Source of the DNA: JBEGHD01 sp049334165
GTDB taxonomy: Bacteria > Bacteroidota > Bacteroidia > Flavobacteriales_D > Sanyastnellaceae
Direction: 5' to 3' (one strand)
Length of the DNA: 8,810 nucleotides
Assembly: GCA_049334165.1 (NCBI GenBank)
Contig: JBEGHD010000023.1
The position numbers and the translations under genes were made by a program. The notes beneath the pieces are model-generated. The model was not told where the DNA came from and ran no database searches. It saw only the letters and a list, made by a program, of their open reading frames with translations. Numbering within the stretch: the stretch's first letter is position 1; the number at the start of each line of letters is the position of its first letter. Of this stretch, positions 1 through 5,418 are shown piece after piece.

Positions 1-1049
1 AAGAGGAAAGGCCTTTAGACGCTTTTGGAAAAAATCTGGAAGTGATCAAGGGAAAATCCGTAGCACCCCAAAAATCTGATGTTAACTACTTCACATTTGG
101 GATGACGATGCCCGGAGACCTCGCCTACCAGGGAAGTGACTACAGGTATGGCTTCCAGGGTCAGGAAACTGATAAGGAATGGTTAGGGGGGAGTGCGGTG
201 TCTTTCAAGTATAGAGTGCACGATGCGAGGATTGGGAGGTTTTTAAGTGTTGATCCTCTCGCTCCGGATTATCCATTCTATTCACCCTACGCATTCAGCG
301 GCAATCGAGTAAATGATAGGATTGAATTAGAAGGATTGGAGCCTGGACAGACTATACTGCATGAGGATCAACCTGTTAGAGTTGTAACTGCGAATGACGC
401 GTACAGTCATATTCAAATGAGAGAAATACATCCAAATTCCGATGTTGCATTTAAGCTAGAATCAGGGCATCGACAAATGGAGGCTGAACAACGACATTAT
501 GATTATGTAATGAGTTTTCCAGTCATTGATTTCAAAAATGAGCAGGTGTGGATCAGGAACAAGTTGATATATGACGAGGATTGGTTGAATGGTAGTAATG
601 ATGTCGCAAATTATGGCGGTAAATATGGTGGAGAATATGGGTATCATAATGGAGGAAAGCAACTTCTTTTCGGAACATGGGGAGTCATCTTATCTGGGGG
701 AACGTTATATATTGCAGGAGCAGCCATGGGGGGAGGGACTATAGCCCTCGAGGGCATTAGCTTAGCGGCATCTGCTGATGATTTTTCAACAGTGTTTTTC
801 GAAAAGAACAAAACACTCCTTTCAGAAACTTTAGGTATTGATCCAGAGGTTCTGAACACAGGTAAGTCGATTGCAAATACAGGTCAATTTTTGAAAAACC
901 TGTATAAAGTAGTCAACAACGCTGTGACTAATCCTAAAGCGACTGATGATGCCATAGAAATTGGAACATTAGCTTTAGAAGAAATTCAGGTGATGATTGA
1001 TGCATTTGAAGAACAGCAAGCAGAGACTAACAGTACAAATGGAGAATAA
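1..1049 (+). CDS. Rhs/YD-repeat polymorphic toxin, C-terminal part (5' end outside window)
   Basis: The frame is open from the window edge (first full codon at 3) to the TAA at 1047-1049, so this is the 3' end of a larger gene. Around 96-335 it encodes a typical Rhs-associated core: an FGMTMPG stretch, then YRYGFQGQE, RIGRFLSVDP and SPYAFSGN in order. In Rhs families this core closes the YD-repeat shell, and the variable sequence after it is the toxic tip. Here the tip spans about 340-1049. It has a Gly/Tyr-rich patch (about 612-656), then a hydrophobic Gly/Ala-rich stretch (about 663-776) that could insert in or cross a membrane, and a helical, acidic tail. I do not recognise a nuclease, deaminase or protease motif in the tip, so its activity is unknown. 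The gene directly downstream overlaps it and is the best immunity candidate. The family call is firm; the toxic role is inferred from family architecture. Confidence 0.85.
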   Translation, partial: EERPLDAFGKNLEVIKGKSVAPQKSDVNYFTFGMTMPGDLAYQGSDYRYGFQGQETDKEWLGGSAVSFKYRVHDARIGRFLSVDPLAPDYPFYSPYAFSGNRVNDRIELEGLEPGQTILHEDQPVRVVTANDAYSHIQMREIHPNSDVAFKLESGHRQMEAEQRHYDYVMSFPVIDFKNEQVWIRNKLIYDEDWLNGSNDVANYGGKYGGEYGYHNGGKQLLFGTWGVILSGGTLYIAGAAMGGGTIALEGISLAASADDFSTVFFEKNKTLLSETLGIDPEVLNTGKSIANTGQFLKNLYKVVNNAVTNPKATDDAIEIGTLALEEIQVMIDAFEEQQAETNSTNGE

Positions 1050-1533
1050 AATAGTGGGAAATAAGATCAAAATCACACCGTGGTCAGAATGGTATCATCT
1101 TGCCCTAATTGGTTTTTTTATTTCATGGCTATTGTATTATTCAGAACGAATAGTTGGATACTTAAAGGTGCCGATAATCCTAGCTTTTAATTTCTTATTG
1201 TTTGTTTTTTGTGCTAAATGGGTGGAAATTTCAGATGAAGGCATTATTGTAAAAAAGATTTACTCTAAAGGTTATGTAGTTAAGTATTCTGAAATTAAAA
1301 AAATAAAACTAGATAAGCCACCGAAGTATGAGCATAATTATGCATTTTGCATTTCACTTTTTCGAAAAAATCGATATTTCTCGGTTAGAAATGCCAATAC
1401 TGTGAGAGATATTTTGAAAATACTAGCTAAGCAAAAAGTAAATGTCGAGTTTGGTGACAGTGGAAGCGTTGCTCCCTTGAAGGAGTATTATTTTAAACAG
1501 TGTAGTATGAACGGGGAATCAACTAATATGTGA
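1039..1533 (+). CDS. Two-helix membrane protein, candidate immunity protein for the Rhs tip
   Basis: This 164-aa protein is read from the ATG at 1039, which lies inside the last codons of the Rhs gene in another frame (11-nt overlap), so translation may be coupled. An upstream ATG at 997 in the same frame would overlap the Rhs gene by 53 nt and adds only a polar stretch, so I prefer 1039. Two hydrophobic helices lie at about residues 19-34 and 44-61. A soluble part at about 62-135 follows, with a strand-rich pattern (EISDEGIIV, then YSEIKKIKL, ending in a helix) that resembles bacterial PH-like domains; this likeness is by eye. Codon use is AT-rich like the Rhs tip. Position directly after a Rhs tip, overlap and small size fit an immunity protein, and the membrane location would suit a toxin acting on the membrane. 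No family was recognised with certainty. Confidence 0.7.
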   Translation: MENKIVGNKIKITPWSEWYHLALIGFFISWLLYYSERIVGYLKVPIILAFNFLLFVFCAKWVEISDEGIIVKKIYSKGYVVKYSEIKKIKLDKPPKYEHNYAFCISLFRKNRYFSVRNANTVRDILKILAKQKVNVEFGDSGSVAPLKEYYFKQCSMNGESTNM

Positions 1534-1610
1534 CAACCAGCAGATTTTCTATAGCTCAATTTAGCTGTGTAATTTTTAGTAATGAACACCTTACGTCATA
1601 AAAAAGAAGA

Positions 1611-1988
1611 ATGAGAGAGGATATTTTAGACAGACCTGACAGAAAGGGAGGGGATCCCAAAAAAGGAGTTTATGTGCTTTTGAGCGCGATACTTTTGGAG
1701 GTAATTGCTTTGATAATGAATCATTTTCACATTATATTCCACTCGTTGTTGTTTATGATTTCGGCTTCTGTCCCAATTGGTACATATTTGAAAGTCATTT
1801 TAAGCTATCGAAAATTTAGAATGGTCTTCTGGGCTCATACAGCAGCTTTCTCTGTCTCAATTGTGTTTGCATATGTATTGAACCTCACTTTGTTAGGCTC
1901 TGCCATATTTTTTGGGCTCATTATTTTGGTAGGTGTTTTGAGCTGGAATAGAATTCAATCATGGTTTGGTTTTGAGAATAAAAACTAA
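1611..1988 (+). CDS. Small four-helix integral membrane protein, unknown function
   Basis: This 125-aa protein starts with a charged N-terminus (MREDILDRPDRKGG). Four hydrophobic segments follow at about residues 19-38, 41-60, 71-90 and 92-110, then a short polar tail. The ATG at 1611 has a purine-rich run (AAAAAAGAAGA) directly upstream that could serve as a ribosome site. It lies 77 nt after the immunity candidate on the same strand and shares its AT-rich composition, and the terminator at 2062-2088 follows it, so the three genes may form one transcript. It could be a second immunity-type protein or an unrelated cassette passenger. I recognise no family, and there are no obvious catalytic residues. 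Confidence 0.6.
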   Translation: MREDILDRPDRKGGDPKKGVYVLLSAILLEVIALIMNHFHIIFHSLLFMISASVPIGTYLKVILSYRKFRMVFWAHTAAFSVSIVFAYVLNLTLLGSAIFFGLIILVGVLSWNRIQSWFGFENKN

Positions 1989-2061
1989 GGGAACCTTCCC
2001 CGTCTTTTCTATGTTTAGGGTTTCGCAAAATCGGAAGAGAAGCAAAAGCAACTTGAAAAAT

Positions 2062-2088
2062 CCCAGGCTTAACGGTCTGGGTTTTTTT
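2062..2088 (+). terminator. Rho-independent terminator closing the Rhs cassette, probably bidirectional
   Basis: CCCAGGC (2062-2068) pairs with GTCTGGG (2075-2081) around the loop TTAACG, giving seven pairs of which one is G-U. A run of seven T follows at 2082-2088. On the other strand the same hairpin is followed by ATTTTT, so it can also terminate transcription from the reverse-strand XRE remnant that ends at 2090. Confidence 0.85.
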
Positions 2089-2089
2089 G

Positions 2090-2317
2090 TTATCCATAAG
2101 CGGCTCTGGCTTTGGCATCACTCAGCATAGCATCCTAGGTAAAGAGAATGTGCTCCCGGTCCTGTTCGGGTAGCTTTTGCATGCTCAGAATCTTTTTGAT
2201 GATGTCCTGTTCCAATTGCAGATCTTCTTTACCGACTAGGTAATCTAAAGACACCTCTAAAGCTTCGGCAATCTTCATGGCGATAGCTCGCGCCTTTCTC
2301 TCAGCAAACCTTTTAAT
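2090..2317 (-). pseudogene. Remnant of an XRE-family helix-turn-helix regulator (C-terminal part, interrupted)
   Basis: Read on the reverse strand, this stretch encodes KIAEALEVSLDYLVGKEDL, then IIKKILSMQKLPEQDREHIL, then DAMLSDAKARAAYG and a TAA at 2092-2090. The first part is the typical end of an XRE/Cro helix-turn-helix domain; the rest matches the C-terminal helix often seen in Bacteroidetes XRE proteins. The gene is broken in two ways. An in-frame TAG at 2137-2135 interrupts the tail after HILFT, where the family normally continues into a hydrophobic residue. The N-terminal ~60 residues with the DNA-recognition helices are missing: the frame meets a TGA at 2320-2318, right where the repeat at 2323 begins. 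It ends 2 nt from the terminator T-run, so it was probably convergent with the Rhs cassette. Confidence 0.7.
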
Positions 2318-2322
2318 TCATA

Positions 2323-2382
2323 CGAAATACTCCGAATCAAACCCACCACCCGCGTTAGGGATTGCAGTGGAAATTCTTTATT
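2323..2382. repeat. 60-nt direct repeat, copy A (truncated form)
   Basis: This stretch starts CGAAATACTCCGAATCAAAC and ends near CTTTATT. It matches 3079-3138 at 58 of 60 positions, the mismatches being at 2349/3105 and 2375/3131. Copy A begins where the XRE remnant loses its reading frame, which suggests that arrival of the element, or a recombination at it, cut the regulator. After 2382 the two copies diverge, so copy A lacks the hairpin half seen in copy B. Confidence 0.85.
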
Positions 2383-2522
2383 TCGCGGGGCCATGAAAAT
2401 TGTGACGATTTGAATACCTTGCAGTCTGAGCTGTTGCTGTCAATCTAAAATAGCAACTGGAATTGAGAATAAAAGAGGTATTCGACACCAATCCTAACTA
2501 CCCTAAACAAAAATGATTTCTA
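2383..2522. other. Intergenic stretch without a recognised feature
   Basis: This is the part of the 1989-2522 non-coding zone not covered by the terminator, the XRE remnant or repeat copy A. I see no RNA gene and no convincing promoter. The stretch from 2490 to 2522 is A-rich and leads into the orphan gene at 2523. An ATG at 2513 opens a frame of only seven codons. Confidence 0.5.
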
Positions 2523-2963
2523 ATGATATATTTTAAAGATCAAAAAATAGCGAAGTCTATCAGCGTGGAATGGTATGATGGACCAATGAAAGGATTTGCT
2601 GAATGCCCTGTAACTTACGAAAACTTTCACTTTGAATTTATTGGATGGGGGCATCCTAAACTATTTGAAGAACCAGATTACCCTGTATTCTACTTTTCAC
2701 GATCAATGTTATACACTTTTGAAGATATAGAGTCAGTTTTTAGAAAGTATGACAAACCTGATTATCCTTTTTGGCTTCCTCAAAATTGGAATGAAGAAAT
2801 ACAACAAAATGTTGATAAATGGGACAGAGAACTAAGAGAAGATAGGTTAATTGTTTGTTGGAAACTTCCTGAAAGTGATGTACTGAAGATCGAACATGTG
2901 AAATATTGGCGAGAGCGGAAAGATAAAAACTTTAGTGACTGGACTAAGGGCATTGTATGGTAA
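2523..2963 (+). CDS. Hypothetical protein, 146 aa, AT-rich orphan gene
   Basis: The ATG at 2523 opens a 146-aa soluble protein ending in TAA at 2961-2963. It has no signal peptide or membrane helix. It is rich in aromatic and charged residues (for example VEWYDGPMKG, FHFEFIGWGHP and a C-terminal FSDWTKGIVW), which makes it look like a small globular protein of alpha/beta type. I do not recognise its family. Size, composition and placement near a Rhs cassette resemble the orphan immunity-type proteins of Bacteroidetes polymorphic toxin loci, but this is only context. It sits alone between the two copies of the 60-nt repeat, so it may be cargo carried or flanked by that element. Coding status is supported by length, AT-rich codon use like the Rhs cassette, and the lack of a competing frame. 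Confidence 0.6.
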   Translation: MIYFKDQKIAKSISVEWYDGPMKGFAECPVTYENFHFEFIGWGHPKLFEEPDYPVFYFSRSMLYTFEDIESVFRKYDKPDYPFWLPQNWNEEIQQNVDKWDRELREDRLIVCWKLPESDVLKIEHVKYWRERKDKNFSDWTKGIVW

Positions 2964-3037
2964 ATTAATTAAAGCTTCAATATTGAAGACAATCTGAATA
3001 TTTTGAGACGACAGCAGTCGTAATGTTTTCCCCCGCT

Positions 3038-3060
3038 GGCACGAGCTTGTAGCTGGTGCC
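3038..3060. repeat. REP-like palindromic hairpin
   Basis: GGCAC (3038-3042) pairs with GTGCC (3056-3060), and AGCT (3044-3047) pairs with AGCT (3051-3054). A single G/G mismatch separates the two stems and the loop is TGT. The compact imperfect palindrome in intergenic DNA is the form of REP elements mobilised by RAYT transposases. From memory, near-identical sequence is common between genes in Bacteroidetes, but I could not check this. It has no T-run, so it is unlikely to be a terminator. Confidence 0.55.
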
Positions 3061-3078
3061 TTTCTCTTTCAATTAATC

Positions 3079-3138
3079 CGAAATACTCCGAATCAAACCC
3101 ACCATCCGCGTTAGGGATTGCAGTGGAAATCCTTTATT
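3079..3138. repeat. 60-nt direct repeat, copy B
   Basis: It is 58/60 identical to 2323-2382, with an offset of 756 nt. Here the element continues: CTTTATTG at 3132-3139 pairs perfectly with CAATAAAG at 3164-3171, and flanking AATC/ATT extends the stem with one bulged C. The full element therefore probably runs to about 3195 (GAAGCGGAAAGCCCGACCC) and folds as a long hairpin. Copy A has lost this second half. Confidence 0.85.
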
Positions 3139-3428
3139 GCTGCGTTTGCCTTTTTGCTCGGGACAATAAAGATTGAAGCGGAAAGCCCGACCCGCCAGGG
3201 GAATGCCCAGAAAGGAACATGATGATATTAGTAATAATCACCAGTGTCTCGACTACGCTAAACTTTCGCAGTGGCTTCAGTTTACAAAGTCGACAAACGG
3301 CTCTCGCGCCATCTTTTGGTTCAACTTTAATGATTGTACCTGATACAGAGAATCATAAATTGTCTATTTGGTTCCCTTAAACTTGCACACCTGTTGAAAA
3401 ACTAATTTTCCCCGCCCAAATTGTTGTT
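3139..3428. other. Non-coding stretch upstream of the B12 operon
   Basis: The left part (3139 to about 3195) is the hairpin half of repeat copy B. At 3245-3259 there is TGTCTCGACTACGCT, which differs by one base from the left arm of the inverted repeat at 5201-5215, so it may be a decayed half-copy. The rest shows no open frame with coding character, no tRNA and no clear regulatory site. Confidence 0.45.
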
Positions 3429-3436
3429 TACCTTTG
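3429..3436 (+). promoter_or_regulatory. Candidate -7 element of the B12 operon promoter
   Basis: TACCTTTG matches the Bacteroidetes -7 consensus TAnnTTTG exactly and lies just before the riboswitch, so transcription would start near 3442-3446. I find no TTG at the usual -33 spacing; the nearest upstream TTG (3394-3396) is 32 nt away. That lowers confidence, though position is favourable. Confidence 0.5.
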
Positions 3437-3445
3437 CTGCGCTTT

Positions 3446-3642
3446 TGGTTCTCTCGATGGCGTTCGACCGCGAGAGATAAAAAGGGAATCCGGTGCCCGG
3501 CTTTTTTGCCGCTATTCCGGAACTGTACCCGCAGCTGTGAGCTCCAAAGGCCTTTTAGCAAATACCCCTGCCACTGTTTTGTCAAGTCGTGACAAGATGG
3601 GAAGGCGCTAAAAGGACGGAGTAAGTCAGAAGACCTGCCAAG
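3446..3642 (+). promoter_or_regulatory. Cobalamin (adenosylcobalamin) riboswitch
   Basis: The ordered conserved blocks of the class are visible: the stem CTCTCG/CGAGAG (3451-3456 with 3471-3476), then GGGAATCCGGTG (3484-3495), CCGGAACTGTACCCGC (about 3517-3532), GCAGCTGTGAGC, GCCACTG (about 3570-3576), GGGAAGGC (about 3600-3607), and the B12 box AAGTCAGAAGACCTGCC ending at 3639. Riboswitches of this type bind adenosylcobalamin and then reduce expression of transport or synthesis genes. A short hairpin GCTTT/AAAGC (3660-3664 with 3673-3677) follows and may belong to the regulatory pseudoknot. No intrinsic terminator with a T-run follows, so control at translation start is more likely than termination. 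Confidence 0.95.
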
Positions 3643-3698
3643 AAGCAAATTCGGCCAGTGCTTTCGGGTTAAAAAGCCAGTGCGAAGTTGCATAAGAT

Positions 3699-3726
3699 CG
3701 GTTCTCCAAAAACAAAATCAGAACCG
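3699..3726 (+). promoter_or_regulatory. Leader hairpin between riboswitch and first gene
   Basis: CGGTTCT (3699-3705) pairs perfectly with AGAACCG (3720-3726) around an A-rich 14-nt loop. It ends 18 nt before the ATG at 3745. The GGTTCT of its left arm also occurs at 3447-3452, at the 5' edge of the riboswitch, so AGAACC could in principle pair with either. Such switching is a guess. The hairpin argues that 3688-3744 is untranslated leader. Confidence 0.45.
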
Positions 3727-3744
3727 CTCGCAAACTTTATTTAC

Positions 3745-5157
3745 ATGTTTGTTTCTACACCTTTAATGAGCGTGGCACATGCTCCAAAAGTGCTATTGGT
3801 ATTCGTTTTTTCTTGTATTATTTCTTTCAATCTCTCTGCGCAATTCACCCAGGACGATGTTTCCTTTTGGGTGGGCGAAGGAGAAAATTCGGCCGTTTTG
3901 GTTGTCGACTTCAACCAAGGCGATGCCGAAGAGTCTTTGGCCTGGGGCTTTCGCTTTGATGGCGAAACCACTGGTGGCGACATGCTCGCTGCCATCGATG
4001 CTGCTGACGTGGCCATGCGCGTTAATGCTGAGGCCTTTCTAAACGACATTTTTTACATCACCAAATCCGGTGTGGGTGGAATGCCCGACTACTGGGGTAC
4101 CTGGAGTAGCGTCAACGGCACCGACTGGGAATCGAACAGCGGCCTTGGCGAAACGGTAGCCGATGGTGACTGGTTTGGCTGCACTTATACAGATTTCGAT
4201 CCGGCTGTGCCTCCGGCAGAGCCGATTGCGGCAACTGAGTTTGAGGCTGGTCCTTTTGCCCCTGCAGCGGAAGAGGAAGGCTCAACAGCCATTCCGGGAA
4301 CAAGTGTTTCTTTCGTGGCCTGGGCTACGAATTGCGAAGTGCTACGCGGTCCAACTGACATCACAGACGAAACGTCACCACTTGCCACGACAGGAGATCC
4401 GCAAAACGCCACTGGTGCTGCTGACGGAAGTTCGATTGTGAGCCTCGGTGATGGTGGAACAGCAACACTCACTTTTGACGCTCCGATCTACAACGGTCCG
4501 GGTGCCGACTTTGCTGTTTTTGAAAATGCTTTTGACGACACTTTCCTCGAATTGGCTTTCGTGGAGGTGAGTTCTGATGGTGAAACGTTCGTGCGCTTCC
4601 CGGCCATCTCGCTGACGCAAACAGAAACGCAGATTGGCGGTTTTGATCCGCTGCAAACCGAGTTGCTCTACAATTTCGCTGGAAAGTACCGCGCGAATTT
4701 TGGAACTCCTTTCGACCTCGAACAACTGGCTGATTCAGCTAACATCGACATCGATGCGGTTACCCACGTCAGAATTGTTGACGTTGTTGGATCGATCGAT
4801 GAAAACTACGCGTCTCTCGATGCTCACGGATTTCCGGTGAACGATCCTTTTACTACTGCTTTTGAGTCTGGCGGTTTCGACCTCGATGCCGTGGGTGCAA
4901 TTCACTCGACCGTTGATGTTGCCGAGATGGCACAAAGAAAGGTTTCCGTTTACCCGAATCCAACTACCAACTTTATTCAGGTTGAAGTTGAAGCAACGGC
5001 AAGCGTAGAAATTTACTCGCAAGCGGGAAGATTGGTGATGCGCCAGGATGATTACCGCGGAGGAGCAATCGACTTGAAAAGCCTCACCAACGGTAGCTAC
5101 ATCGTCCGCGTGACAACGGCCGGTGATAGCTTCAGTGAAGTTGTTTTGAAGCGGTAG
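3745..5157 (+). CDS. Secreted two-domain surface protein with T9SS sorting domain, first gene of the B12 operon
   Basis: The ATG at 3745 gives 470 aa; an ATG at 3766 (463 aa) is equally possible. A TTG at 3688 lies in the riboswitch leader and is unlikely. A signal peptide ends near residue 32 (hydrophobic VLLVFVFSCIISF, then NLSA). Domain 1 (about 35-155) has a GFRFDG/GGDML motif and a YWGTW motif at 116-120. An Ala/Pro/Glu-rich linker follows. Domain 2 (about 211-388) carries GPGADFAVFEN, FLELAFVEVSSDG, AGKYR and GGFDLDAV, a pattern I recall from surface proteins in many phyla. The last ~73 residues are a type A T9SS sorting domain (KVSVYPNPTTNF ... GSYIVRV ... VLKR), so the protein is exported across the outer membrane and probably anchored. 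The riboswitch upstream and receptor downstream suggest that it captures or processes corrinoid outside the cell. Bacteroides use BtuG and BtuH surface proteins for this; homology to BtuH is untested. Confidence 0.85.
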   Translation: MFVSTPLMSVAHAPKVLLVFVFSCIISFNLSAQFTQDDVSFWVGEGENSAVLVVDFNQGDAEESLAWGFRFDGETTGGDMLAAIDAADVAMRVNAEAFLNDIFYITKSGVGGMPDYWGTWSSVNGTDWESNSGLGETVADGDWFGCTYTDFDPAVPPAEPIAATEFEAGPFAPAAEEEGSTAIPGTSVSFVAWATNCEVLRGPTDITDETSPLATTGDPQNATGAADGSSIVSLGDGGTATLTFDAPIYNGPGADFAVFENAFDDTFLELAFVEVSSDGETFVRFPAISLTQTETQIGGFDPLQTELLYNFAGKYRANFGTPFDLEQLADSANIDIDAVTHVRIVDVVGSIDENYASLDAHGFPVNDPFTTAFESGGFDLDAVGAIHSTVDVAEMAQRKVSVYPNPTTNFIQVEVEATASVEIYSQAGRLVMRQDDYRGGAIDLKSLTNGSYIVRVTTAGDSFSEVVLKR

Positions 5158-5202
5158 AATGATTTAAAAACAAAGGATTCAATGAGTCTTCCACGCTCTG
5201 TG

Positions 5203-5279
5203 TCTCGACTCCGCTCGACAACCTGCCTACCCGCGAACTAATGGCTGGTGAGGTGGGAGTTTCTCGAGCGGAGTCGAGA
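5203..5279. repeat. Long inverted repeat between the secreted protein and the receptor gene
   Basis: TCTCGACTCCGCTCGA (5203-5218) and TCGAGCGGAGTCGAGA (5264-5279) are perfect 16-nt reverse complements separated by 45 nt. In RNA this would form a very stable hairpin within the operon. No T-run follows, so it is not a standard terminator. From memory, this palindrome family is spread through intergenic DNA of flavobacteria; dispersal in this genome cannot be seen here. A smaller stem, TCTCGAT/ATCGAGA (5311-5317 with 5334-5340), lies just downstream in the same gap. Confidence 0.85.
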
Positions 5280-5418
5280 GAGTGCGATTTGAAAGACACT
5301 TTAATTGTGCTCTCGATCAATGATTCAACGCTAATCGAGACAAGCAGGGTCAGAGGCTTCATAAATAAAAAGATTTTAAAAGCTGTACGGATTTAACTTA
5401 CAGGTCAATAATCAACAC

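Noticed and set aside
42..44. GTG at 42 as the true start of the Rhs gene
   Set aside because: The frame is open to the window edge and the encoded sequence is already Rhs-like upstream, so the gene starts outside the window.
1921..2121. Reverse-strand 66-codon frame at the end of the membrane protein gene
   Set aside because: It runs through the terminator hairpin and overlaps the XRE remnant in another frame.
2513..2536. ATG at 2513 as a start for the orphan gene
   Set aside because: It is in a different frame and meets a stop after seven codons.
3364..3693. Reverse-strand open frame across the riboswitch
   Set aside because: It overlaps the conserved aptamer completely and its translation has no domain character.
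3688..3744. TTG at 3688 as the start of the secreted protein
   Set aside because: It lies in the riboswitch leader, just before a perfect hairpin, and adds 19 polar residues ahead of the signal peptide. ATG codons at 3745 and 3766 fit better.
4375..4725. Reverse-strand frame inside the secreted protein gene
   Set aside because: It is a shadow of a well-supported forward gene and shows no motif or start signal.
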